A model generated the notes under the pieces. It made no database searches. It saw only the letters and a program-made list of their open reading frames with translations, and was not told the DNA's origin. Positions 27,926 to 40,000 of a stretch of DNA of 64,000 nucleotides are shown piece after piece. The stretch lies in NCBI GenBank assembly GCA_902728285.1, contig CACVBU010000821.1, positions 62,001-126,000 on the forward strand, read 5' to 3'. Each line of letters starts with the position of its first letter. Position 1 is the stretch's first letter. Origin of the DNA: Clytia hemisphaerica (taxonomy: Eukaryota; Cnidaria; Hydrozoa; Leptothecata; Clytiidae). A program made the translations under genes and the position numbers.

Positions 27926-29662
27926 TTTTAGCTTCGGGAGGTTTGGGAGGTCCAGGAGATGGATTAAATTAACAAAAAGTTTCTTCAAAAGTTTGAAATC
28001 CCGGCGACCAATTAGAATAGATGTACAATGTTACAAACCTGCCAGTATGCAGCAGTCCAGTATGCAGTAACGTGTGATGAACACTTTTCTTGATTCTCAT
28101 ATAGACAGATAGATAGACCTATCCCAAGCTTTAAACTCCAGAGAATTAACACAGATTAAAAAAAGGCAAAGGCAAAGCTTGGCAGGCCAAACTAAAAACA
28201 ATTGAATATAAAGCTAGTTAAAAAAAGTGCAAACTCATCACTTTCCGACTTTCTTTCTTGCATTTCTTGCACCATCATCCTTTTTGAAATCTAAAATCAT
28301 TATGTTTTGTGAATAATCGCACGATGAGTTATTTTTTCTTCTTTGGCGCGCCTTCAAAGAGAGCAATTAATCGTTAATTGCATCCTGTAGAGAGCATTTT
28401 TTTGCATCGAACGTTTTAATTGCATTCAAAATTTATTTTGTGAGAAAGAAAATCAATAAACAACAATAAAAGAAAGACATAAAGAGAAGAGAAAAATATA
28501 AAACTCTCAGTGTAATTTCTGTAACTTACTTTCCTAACTGGGAAAAAGTAGTGAAAGCCATTGTGCGATTAGCTCGTAATCACATAATAACTCGTACAAT
28601 TCGAAAATTGCACTCGTAGCGAAATTTCTGATTATACGCTGGCAGCCATTTTCCTCTTGGCCTGTTGGCGATTGCTTCTTCGTAAAAGCGAATAACACAA
28701 ACATATTTTTCGGATCCGGCATTCGGCATTCAGGAATAGTCACCAGTCAAGAACAGTATGTCACTATATAATACCTTAGACCATCCAAAAATTTCAAACT
28801 CCAGGAAACTCCAGATCAAAGATAGAAATATACAAAATCTACTCTCGCCCGTACGAAGAAGTCAATACTAACTAAAGCCACACAGCCACAGTCGGGTTTA
28901 GTCTAAAACGATTGCTAATATGCTAATATCCCGGCATAATATAATATTGCATACTATTGCATGTAGTTACATCACGGAGTTTTTTCAGGATTGTGTAATA
29001 TGATAAATAGGGAAGCGTGTATTACAGCTGTAATATAATTTAAGTATGGAAGTGTATATTTAAGTCGATTCCGACTGTAAGCGAAGCAAAGGGAAATTCA
29101 TAATGAACACGGTGGGTGATCATCAAAAGAAAACCAAAGAGTAACCAAAGAGTTGCTTAATTGCATAAACTGTTGCCTAAAACAACCTGGTCTAAAGTAT
29201 ATTTAAGTTTATGAATTAGTGTTATATGGTATGGTTTTCATTATTCTATGTCAATCTACTACCATCGTTTTTGTATAAGTTTCCCGCGATTTTTCGCACT
29301 ACTAAGTTAAGATTTTGTCACTTTTCTAAAATCTTTCCGATATTTTTCCCCAGGCTAACCGACATGAGATTGGAAAAGGTTTGCTTCTAAAGGTAAAGGT
29401 TTGTTTTTAAAGGTACGGAAAATCCTGTGCTTACTCATCCAAAACTGCCTATCTTTCTGAACACTGAGGCTTATTTATTTCTCAACTACCCGGAAATCCT
29501 GGTCTTTTTCTGCTAGAAAAGTGGCTAAGGAATCTTAGTGTGTATCCGGAAATTGGACTTTTATCCAAAACGACGGTGCGGTCAGTGTTTTTTTATAGTG
29601 AAAGTCAGAAGTCCCAAGCAGTCTAGTCTAGTCTAGACTTTAACTCCTTAGTTAGTAGTTTA
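27926..29662. other. Non-coding stretch
   Basis: No gene is seen. Contains the end of the 26.7 kb inverted repeat (to about 27965) and otherwise unremarkable AT-rich sequence, with CTAGTCTAGTCTAG near 29620. Confidence 0.4.
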
Positions 29663-30626
29663 TATATATATGTCGGTGTTTTTTACACTTTTGGCAAAAA
29701 CATGACATTAAATTTTCTAAAAAACGGTTTTTCTTGAATAAAATGAATTTGAAAGAGCATTTTGGGATGAACAGTTAGTCACACTAGCGTCCCGCCAAAA
29801 TGAGTATCAAAGATTAATGCTGCGAAAACGCTATATCGTTTACTTGAATCTCAAGCAAAAAAATGCGCCGCAAAACTTCTAAAGGGATTCATGAAAAAAT
29901 AACCCGGCGCTTTTTAATGAAATTAACATTTTCAAAAACTTTGAGAAATTGCCTAAAATTTGAGCCATAGATGAAAAAATTAGAGCCAAGCCAACCTTGA
30001 AAACTAATTTGAAGATCAACTTCCCAAGAAAAAGATCTACGGGGGAGGCGGAATCCACCTAGATCCGCGCACCGCCGGATAGGCTAGGTATCTCCCGGAA
30101 ATTTTGCCGGACCTCAAACAATGACCCATTTACATGTGCGGAATTGTTTTTAATTTAGCGTATAAACAAGGCCTTAAAAATCGAAGCGCTGTCTCGGGAA
30201 TTGAATGACAAATTTTGGTTGGTTGATTTTGGCTGCTGCACGTTTTATTTTGTTTCCAACTTTCAAGTTTTAATTAATATTGTCTTGCGAACTTGATTCA
30301 GGTAACTCTCATCCTTGTTGTTGAAATGTATCCTGTAGATGACTGATGTTGTTTTTTCTGAAAGCTTAATTTCCTAGTGTGACTAACTGATGAAATCTTC
30401 CAAAAAGGTGTAACACGTCACACGAGCTTAGAACTTTTGGTTCTGGTCCCAGGAGCGAAGAAGGATCCAATATTCCAAAATATTAGATTTTAGGAATTTT
30501 GGAATTATGAGAGTTAAGTGGCTCTTGAATTGATTCTGATGGTCTGAACTTGTTACATGATCTCTATATTTTATGAAACAATGATGAAGAGCACTTTTGG
30601 ATCCGAAATTCCATCCGTAAAACATC

Positions 30627-31925
30627 CAGTCGAGGATTATGCCCTAAATAAGAGGATACCCAAGTTAGAGGATTACCTTATTTAGGAGATTTTCAGTCTC
30701 TTATTTAAGAGAACGTTACCTAAACTAGGAGAATTCTGTACGTTTCACAAATTTACCACAGAGCAGACTATTTGCGCAATAGCAAAATAAGATCACGTGA
30801 AAGAACGACCCTCGACATGGCCCGAGAATTCTCGGGCCAAAACTTTTATTGGAATTCGCGTAAAGCCCGAGTATGGCCCGAGCTGGCCCGAGAATTCGGG
30901 CCGTGTTCGGGCCACGCACGGGCCACACTCGGGCAAATTTTTGAAAAATTGATTTAAACAGGCGTGTAATTTCAGGACTGAATTTTTTAACATTTTCTTT
31001 GAGAAAAACTTGGTTTCTCTTAATTATATTAAATATATGAATGTTGTGGAATTGAAATTCATATAAATATTAAATGTCTTATTTGGTATGAAAACATAGT
31101 TATAAATATACTTAGGGTGGAAATATTTGCTAGTAAACTGGTCCTGGTTTTAAACGAAGCGTGTCCACGGGAAGCTCGTAAAGTTTTTTTGAGCGATATA
31201 AACAAAACAGACAAATCTTATTTTGTACTATTTTGTTTGACTGGACATGCTGAATCAATTTAACATTTAATATGGCCCGAACATGGCCCGAATGACTCGG
31301 GTCATTTTCGGGCCAAAAGAATTGATAGGGTCTCTCGGCCCGAAGAGGCCCAAGAATTCTCGGGCCATGTCGAGGGTCGTGTGAAAGATCACGTTTCCGT
31401 GATTCCAATGACTCAAGAACCAAAATAAAATACCTTTTCATTCTTTTTCAAACTTCGAAAAACCATAAATAGCCTCTTTGCATGTGTTGACGTAATTTTT
31501 AAAATAATGAAGAAACACCCTTGACCTTCAAAACGCGTTTTTTCTCAATTCCCCCTTATTTAGGAGAAGAGCAACTCACTTTCTGTTTGACCCGCGTTTT
31601 GATCGCGCTTAAACGCGTTTCTTAAATATGGCCCGATCTATATTATTACTTTTCACAAAATTCTCATGATGTAGATCGGCCTTATTGATAGACCCTAACC
31701 ATCCTAGGTCCACAAAACAAAAGCAGAACTCAACCAAATTTTGCTAGAAGGTAGAAAAAAACGTGCTGAGTCGATCTATGAAGTTCAAAACTTGCGCAAA
31801 ATGATGAGAAGGCCAAAAATTAACGAAGAAAGAAAAGTCTCCTAGTTAAGAGAAAGAAATCTCCTACTTAAGAGACCTTCTCTTAAATAGAGTATATCTC
31901 TTATTTAGGGCATAATCCTCGACTG
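30627..31925. mobile_element. Middle element of the nest, ACATC target duplication
   Basis: Inverted ends CAGTCGAGGATTATGCCC and its complement. ACATC flanks both sides (30622-30626 and 31926-31930), suggesting a 5 bp duplication. Sub-terminal inverted repeats are rich in TCTCTTATTTA and TCTCCTA.TTAAGAGA words. Confidence 0.75.
30805..31380. mobile_element. hAT-like MITE with GGCCCGAG palindromic ends, copy 2
   Basis: Ends ACGACCCTCGACATGG and the exact complement, each followed by a GGCCCGAGAATTCTCGGGCC-type palindrome. GTGAAAGA is duplicated exactly on both sides (30797-30804 and 31381-31388). Length 576 bp. It lacks the 290 bp insertion present in copy 1 and so shows the empty site. Confidence 0.88.
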
Positions 31926-32510
31926 ACATCTCTGAACTTGAACAATTATAAAAGATGCATTTCATCGTTGAAAATCTTATTTTCGTGTTCTTAAGAGCCT
32001 AAACCTTCCAAATAGTTAAATTTGAACTACTTAATATCAAATAAACATACTACAATCCTCAGTTTAAAAAGGCTTGAACTCAAAGAAAAATTAGGAATAA
32101 ATGATCCCAAACTGCTCCCAGCTGGAAGTTTTTTTATTTAGGAATAGAAAATACATAAATGCTCCATCCTGCCAAGTTTCAGTTCTAAAGCCCAATTAGA
32201 TCAAAAGTTATTGCTCATGGAATCCATAATCCATTTTCATTATGGAATCGTTTAATCCTAACGTGCTCCTAACTTTAAGAGGTTATAAGTACTGGTTTAG
32301 TTTCTCTAGAAGGCTCGGGAAAAATGGAATGGAATCTTCAATCCTTTACCGATCCCCTGATATCATATTAAGAAAAGGTGCATTTTGTATCTATTTTAAA
32401 ACCTGTTTAAAAAAACTTCACGTTTTTGCCAAAAGTGTAAAAAACACCGACATATATCAAGATTTACGGGATTTGGAGTGCGGGCCGATTTTACTTTCAT
32501 TTTCTACTCC

Positions 32511-33192
32511 AGACCAGATCAATCGAACTTGTCGAACTAATCGAACTCCATCGAACGATTAAAGTTTGATTAAAAAAATTAATCGAACCTAATCGAACAC
32601 TCACAATTTTTGAAGCAATAGCAGTTCGATTAGTTCGGTCACTAAAAAGTTCGATTAGTTCGATGATATTAAAATCCTCATATCTTCCCTCGCTTGCAAA
32701 AACCTTGTCCTGGCACACAATTGCCAATTTCGACAGTTCCCGGACTTAACAGCTTGATGTTTATTGTACCCGGATATTTTTCTATCCGGAAAAAAAGTCT
32801 GTAGCCCCTCTGTTGCGATTTTGCGCGCGGCCGAGTGGCGGAATACTACGCCCGCCCCAACAAACCACTTCTTCTGGCGCTAAAAGGATACAGGAAAAGT
32901 GTGTAATCCGTTATCGGAAGTAATTTCCCGATTTACATTCCGAATTTGGCTTTGAAAAGAAGCTAATATACGGTGGCGGAGCAGCACAAACTTGTTGAAC
33001 AAAATTGGTTTATCGAACTGATCGAACCGAAACCCATTGATTGAACTTAATCGAACACTCACAATCTTTTAAAAAATCTTAGAGTTCGATTAGTTTATTT
33101 AATCGAACTTTAATCGTTCGATGGAGTTCGATTAGTTCAATTAGTTCGATTGTTCGATTGGTTTGACAAGTTCGATTGATCGGGTCTGGTCT
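32511..33192. mobile_element. Inverted-repeat element rich in TTCGATTAG words
   Basis: Left end AGACCAGATCAATCGAACTT and right end its near complement (GATCGGGTCTGGTCT). Both arms, of about 100 bp, consist largely of repeated TCGAACTAA/TTAGTTCGA units. No clear target duplication and no coding region. Confidence 0.65.
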
Positions 33193-33196
33193 ACTA

Positions 33197-34402
33197 TGGC
33201 GCGCAGAAGCGCCAATAAATACTATCTTGTTTAAAACGAAACTATGTCATTTTAATAACCGATACTATCTCGTTTAAAAAGAAACTATGTTTCATTCAGC
33301 GGATACTATTTCCCTTAAAAAGAAACTAAGTTCATTTCAGGAGAAACTATCTCATTTAAAACGAAACTATCTCATTTAAAACGAAACTATCTCATTTAAA
33401 ACAAAACTATCTCATTCAAAACGAAACTATCTCATTCAAAACGAAACTATCTCATTCAAAACGAAACTATCTCATTCAAAACGAAACTATCTCATTCAAA
33501 ACGAAACTATCTCATTCAAAACGAAACTATCTCATTCAAAACGAAACTATCTCATTCAAAACGAAACTATCTCATTCAAAACAAAACTATCTCATTCAAA
33601 ACAAAACTATCTCATTTAAAACGAAACTATCTCATACCTTTCTTGGACTTCCAAAGTCCCACTAAGGGTCGGGGAAAAAAAGGAAAATTTCAACTTTTTA
33701 CTCCCTGAAAGATCGAAATTTGATCAAAATTGGTCAAATTTGTCCCGCAAAGCCAAAGGGTCATAAAATTCCCAATATTTTCCTTTATTTTCTTCTTTTT
33801 AGTCCCGGTAAGGGTCCAAAATTTGAAAGTCGGGCAGCACCCCCCGTCAGCTTGCAACCCTAGTACCTCCGGGCTCAAGCCCCCCTCCCCGCCAAGATAT
33901 GCGAAGGGTCAAGCTCTATCTTGAAAAAGGGTTGTTTGTTGAAAAGGAGGAATAGAAACTTTGAAGAAATGGCCTCTTTGTCTAGTTCTTAAAAAAGCAC
34001 GCTTTTTTCTTCTAAGCTCGAGTTACAACTCTTCCTTACTCGGCTTTTTGATAAAACAGTATTTATAACTCGTTTACTGTAACTCGTCTTTTCTGGACGT
34101 AAGTTTCGGATGAACTCGTTTAAAAACGATAGTTTCTTTTTAAACGAGATAGTTTCTTTTTAAATGAGATAGTTTCTTTTTAAATGATATATAGTTTCTC
34201 TTTTAAATGAGATAGCTTCATTTTAAATGAGATAGTTTCGTTTTAAATGAGATAGTTTCGTTTTAAAACAAGATAGTTTCTCCTGAAACGAACTTAGTTT
34301 CTTTTTAAGTGAGATAGTATCTGCTGAATGAAACATAGTTTCTTTTTAACAACATAGTTTCGTTTGAAACAAGATAGTATTTAATGGCGCTTCCGTGCGC
34401 CA
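33197..34402. mobile_element. TA-flanked MITE carrying mirrored 20 bp minisatellites
   Basis: Ends TGGCGCGCAGAAGCGCCA and the complement of TGGCGCACGGAAGCGCCA, then TAAATACTATCTTGTTT on both sides, with TA outside (33195-33196 and 34403-34404). Next to the left end, about 15 or more copies of a 20 bp unit (ACTATCTCATTCAAAACGAA) run from about 33350 to 33640. Next to the right end the complementary unit (GAGATAGTTTC.TTTTAAAT) repeats about 8-10 times (34120-34380). The central 480 bp is unique. Confidence 0.8.
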
Positions 34403-34404
34403 TA

Positions 34405-35406
34405 TTCTACAGTGGTTTCACTTTCGGGATAGAAAGTTTTCCAAATCTCCTATTTCGATGTAACCAATAAGAAATGAAATTTTTCCATTACACTTTTTAC
34501 CAGTTCCTAAAAATGAAAATATTTACTAGGATTTTAAAGTTCTATTGAATGATTTATTACAGTATGGCACTTTTTTGAAAATCTAACTCTCGCACCAAAT
34601 TTCCCGCTTTGAAAATTGAAGATGAGAAAACACCTAAGCCTTAGGATCACGGATTGAAACAAATATATTAAGGGTGATATTTTATAGCCGCCTTTTATGC
34701 AAGGTTACTGAGAGGCCAAGGGTGCCAAAAAGAAGGGTCGTGTGAAATGCGACAATCTTATTGGTGGAAATTTAATAAACTTACCCATTTAGCCTAGGGC
34801 ATTTGTTACTGAAAGAGCTGTTTTTTAAGCCACAAAAAATGGCATAATATCTTCGGAACCACTTTTTTCTCACATTTTTTACCCTTTTTCAGATGGACCC
34901 ATTTTCAAAGTGATTAGATGAGTTTGAAATTTTGCCCTGACCTCCCTAATACAGTGAGGCTAACCCAAATCTCGCAACCTCTTTACCTTAAGGAAGATCG
35001 AAATTAGAGTTTTTCAGCGTTCCAAAAAAAAACGCTTCTTTTGGTCTTTGGGTTTGTTTCTGACGTTTTCCTTCAAAGAATGTCGATCACTTTCCTTTTC
35101 CCTTTAAGCGCGCGAGAAAAAATGATTGGCTCGCGTTTTCGTGCGGGCGAATAAAGATGAGGCAGAAATCTTACACTGAGGGTGCTACTTAGTTTCCGCC
35201 CTATTCTGCGCCCACGATAGAATGGTCCAAACACGGGGGTATTCCAAATGATAAACTATGTCGTTCTGTAAGTGTTGATTTTCGGAGAGATACAAATAGT
35301 ATATTGAGTACTATTAACTCATTTATTTAAGTATTTTTGAGCACAAATTTGAATATTATGGTTTAAAAACATGCGCGCTCATAAAAAACAAATGATAACA
35401 GTTCTG
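34405..35406. other. Non-coding stretch
   Basis: No recognised gene, RNA or repeat. Confidence 0.4.
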
Positions 35407-37041
35407 GACATGTTCATTAAAAACGTCAAGTTTTGTGACACCTTAAAAAATGGTAAAAATCACTTTTTTGTTAATAAGTCATGTTTTTGTGGGATCTAAG
35501 TAATGAAATTTGGTGGATAATTCCGTAACAATGTCTCTTAAAAGCTTGTATGGTCAAAATATTGAGGTTTTCATTATATAACAAGATCTGGATAATAATG
35601 TAACTTTTTTATCCACAGCAAGCAGGCAATAAAAATTTTGACTTTTTCAAAACCCAACCTATTCTATACTGAAGAATAAGATGTTGCCTAGCAACTGTTG
35701 TTATTCGCAAGAGATTACACAAAGGGTTAACTACATATTGGATAATGAAGTAACACATGTGTTAAATAGGTGAATGTTGATAGAATAAGTTAGGAACATT
35801 ACTAAGAGCTAAAAATTGAATATAGTACAACCATACATAATCATCAATTTAATGTTAAATTCTCTTTTTTGATCAGAAATTCATTATTTCACGCTCTATG
35901 GATAATATTGTAACAAAGTACAATATGTGACCACGCAAGGATATAGGCATCTATATTTTACTTTATTGCATTGGTTTTAAAGCAATGGAGTAAAGAAATA
36001 TTAGTCAGCTTATGTAAGTATACTTCATCCTTAGCTAATAGACAGTACTTGGATAACTTGTAACATGTAGCAGTGCTCTCTAATGTCACAGTCTTAAAAT
36101 CGCTGAAAATAACTCAATTATTGAGCTTATTTAAAGGTATATTATATGAAACTATATATGGCATATAATAGTAGAAACTCCATAATATTTTATTCACTCT
36201 AAGCTCTATATTTTATAGTTATTTTCTCATTTTGGATAATCATCGAATCATAAAGACCGAGAAATCAGAAAAAATCAGTGTTTCTAAAATTTTGTTACAA
36301 ATTATCCATTTATTGTCAATTATATCAATTCCAAGGTCTTGTCTATAGTTTGTATTAAAACTTATAACTCATCACCTGTCCTGAGACAATGTATCAGGTT
36401 TAAATATGAAGTAATAAACATGTTAATAGATTTTGATGTTCGCCATCAATTAATAGGCCCTTTGGAAGGATCTTGAAAATGACCTTGTTTTGATGTTACA
36501 ATGTTATCCAAGACAATGAAGTATACTTGAAATAAACATTAGAAACCATACACTTGTTTTAATGATGAAAAATTGGTATCCTTATTTTAGCAACATGTAT
36601 GATATTTATTGCCAAAAAATGGATAACTTAACCCTCTGTCTTCAAGCTTTGACCCATGTTACAGCGTTATCCGGTAGCTCTTGTAACAATATTTCTTGAA
36701 AATTATATGGGCGAAAACCCCTTAATTGATTGCAAAAGGTTCCAGTACCCCATGTCAAAGGAATATTAAGTTCTGGGTAACATTATCCAAAAATTTGAAA
36801 AGTTTAGATGTTACATCATTATCCAAAGCTTGGCAAGCTTCTTTCAATCGTTACCTGATGACTTAGGTAAAGAGTATAGAAAAACTGTCACAAGATTATC
36901 CACCTCCTGTCTATCTACTTAACCATCATTTAGGTTGATTTTCCATATCATATAGTATTAAAAAGTTATGGATAATTTTGCAACATGAGTTAAAAATGTC
37001 ACAAAAACCTTGAAAGTTTGACGTTTTTAATGAACATGTCC
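35407..37041. mobile_element. Element with TTCT duplication and dispersed GGATAAT..GTAAC motifs
   Basis: Inverted ends GGACATGTTCATTAAAAACG at 35407 and the complement ending at 37041. TTCT flanks both sides (35403-35406 and 37042-37045). The 1.6 kb between contains about a dozen copies of GGATAATnntGTAAC, mostly in this orientation in the left half (35590, 35740, 35900, 36051) and as GTTACnnnATTATCC in the right half (about 36294, 36495, 36658, 36811). No coding region. Confidence 0.7.
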
Positions 37042-37045
37042 TTCT

Positions 37046-40000
37046 GTTTATTCCTCAAACCCCCAGGAAAAGTTTTTTTGCTGACTTAGCTATTTTACAA
37101 ATCTCGGAAAAGAACTCCCATAGGAATTGTGATACCTAACCCGATTGGTCAGGATTGGTTAATTTCGGAATGGCTCCAAGAAAGTCATAATGGCAGATAA
37201 TTTTAAAAGTTTTGAGGAAATGTGTGTAATTTATCGATGTTGATGGCTTGTTGATCCTTTAAAGAAAAAAGATAACAGGTATAGCTTGATTCTAATCCTG
37301 GAATATCGAGGTTCCAGCTACACTGTAATAAACAGCCTGTGGAGGAGCGCCAGGAAGCAATCAGTAGAAGAGAACAGATTTTGCAGATTTTGATACAAAC
37401 TTCTAGCTTGGGGATTACTTGTCAATACACTGTGTCAACTTGTCAGCATTGTATTGTTGCAAAGGAAAAGATAAAAGAGGTAAGACTAGCCTAGTTTCTA
37501 ATCCTGATATAGGAGTTTAAGTCTAGACTGCCAAGATAAAACAGAACAACTTTTGTTTTGAAAACAGTTCAACAACAAGAATCTTGTTGTGCGCCGGAAA
37601 GTTAAAAACTGATACCACAGCGCCCTATTCATAAACACAATCACGCAACTTTGTTGTTGTTCCTAGTCCTTTTTGACGAACGCGATCCTTACAATTTCAA
37701 GATTGTTATGTTTTCACATATCCCTTTAGAGCTTCAGCGTGGTGTGCACAGAATACATTCACAATCTGATCTCACGTTAGTGGTGTGTCAATCAAGCAAA
37801 CCACAATGTTCGAATTGATCAGGGGAAAAGTTTGACTAAGCATAAGAGACGCTTTAAAAGTTACAAAGAAAACAAGTTGATAAAACTAAGCATAAACAGT
37901 GCGTCACAAAGTGCGATATTACGATCGCACGGAAGCGCTTCAAAACACCAGCTTTTTTCGAGTTTTGTCTCGATTACCCAAATGCTTCAATCTCGCGTAG
38001 GCTTAAGGCCCAAGACTAGAACCCCCAATACGAGACATTTGGCTGACCGAAAAAAATTTATCATCATCAATTTTGTCAATTGTCATAATCGTTTACTCAC
38101 TCGAAATACGCAACTTTTGGAAGTTTAATTTTTTTTTCGGTTGTGCTTCATTTTAAAAATAACGAAGATGAAAAGTTACCATTGATCCTGCAAGTAAAAA
38201 GAGGTATTCCAACTAGTCTACGAAAATGTGCTCGCGCGCAGCGAATAGAATATCTCGCAAATTAATATATGCATATAACTGACAAATTCTCTTCTTTTTT
38301 ATTCTTAGGTGATGTCACCATTGATCCTGACTTGATAGTAAGAACAATGAAGAACCAAATTTGGTAATACATAATTATTACGAACGGCGGAGAAAATTTG
38401 TGTGACGCAAAATTTGCTCGATAAACGAAGCGCTAGAAAAATGCCCACTGAAAATTGAAACTAGGAATTTATTGAATATTTCACTAATGAAGCATCAAAC
38501 GTTTTGTTTTTAGTACTTATTATAAATTCATAGGTTTTAAATACAATTTTTTGAAAGTCAAAGGACAATTAGAAATTTTTTACTTAAAGAATAACCTGCT
38601 GTGTTTCTTCGACACTTACCCTCGGATTGTTGTAGTAGGCACTTCATTCACGTGACTAAAAATCGCATATATGTTGAACCCGACTGACCAAAAGAGCAAT
38701 TACATAAATTATTGTAGAAGTGAACGCTTGAAACGAATGTTTGGGAAATCAAAAAGACAACTTTTGTAAGGATATGTTGAGTTTTGTGTATTATCCCACT
38801 TTGTGATGCACTGATAAAAGATGCTTGTAAAACTTACAAAGAAAAATATATTGGTAAAAGTGTGCATTAGAAACACTAGTGAAGTTTATGAAGAAAACAA
38901 CAAAGCTTTAGAGAAGCTCTACATACAAACGGATAGGCTAAAGAAAAATTGTGGCTAAAAACAATGGTGTTCTGTTTCTTAAGAAGTCTCTTATCCATCA
39001 TGTACTCATGCAACCTGCTCTGTGTTTAGACATTTTTGTTTATAAAAATTTGGACACTTATAAACACTACAATGACTTTTAAGTTGTATCGATAAAGTTT
39101 TATCACAAATTTTTTATCGTTATTGATAGGTTTCTATCACTAAATTGCACTGCAATGACTTCTTTCAATAATATTTATTGTTAAGTTTTCATTGAAAAGC
39201 TCCTATGGCTAACATATTTTCTTATGGCTAACATTCTGTCCCCCCCCCCCTTAAAATAAGGGGGGAGCAAAAAAATTGCATTCTGAAAAAGGGGGGATTT
39301 TTGTCATTTTTTTTAAATAAGGGGGATTCTTTATCAAGCGCTGCAAGAATCTATCAAAATAAGAAAAAAGGGGGGACTAAAATATTTGGTTTTATTGATA
39401 ATAATTTTCTTTCTAATAATATCTTCTTTCCCGTTTTTGTGCTCGCAATCTCATGCCCACTATTTTGCAGACCATGCTATATTGAAAGTTATGTACATTA
39501 GAACAACCTTTAACAGACCAAATCAAACCATAAAAACTATCATTCTCCCCAGTTAGATAACGTTTTAAAGTGTTTTCAGGGTGTAAAAAGCGAAAAAATT
39601 TCCTTCGTCGCCCAGCCGTGGGCAACATTTTCTTCCTAAATCTTGCCCCCTCCACTCAAATGGCTTGCCGGGGCCCATGAATCTGCATCCTCTCTTCTCT
39701 CTCTCTCTATTGTAAAAATTGTTTGCTGAAGGGTACAATGATTTTCTTGAAATAGTCGGTCGACATCAATGATCTTTGACATTAATGATCTTTGAGTTGA
39801 CATTTTTAGCTCTGTCACATCAAAAATCAATGTCATAAGCATAAAATCTTACTTGTGTTTTACTGCCTAAATTCTCTACTTGGGAAGACCACTTGCTTGA
39901 CCTAACTTAAACTAGGAATACAATCAGAAAACATTCCCAGTTTAAATCTAATGATAAAGATAATTTACAAGGTCTAAGATATGAACAAAACACAACTGTT

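Larger units (their letters stand above)
29663..32457. mobile_element. Outer element of a three-level nest
   Basis: A 40 bp inverted terminal pair: TATATATATGTCGGTGTTTT followed by TTACACTTTTGGCAAAAAC at 29663-29702, and the complement at 32418-32457. Together with its two nested insertions it spans 2.8 kb. No transposase is seen, so it is non-autonomous. Confidence 0.7.

Noticed and set aside
33340..33640. CRISPR-like array (regular 20 bp repeats)
   Set aside because: The units are contiguous without unique spacers and lie inside a MITE in an animal genome; it is a minisatellite.
37832..38128. 98-residue plus-strand frame
   Set aside because: No recognisable domain, no acceptor or neighbouring exon, and it lies in a repeat-rich region.
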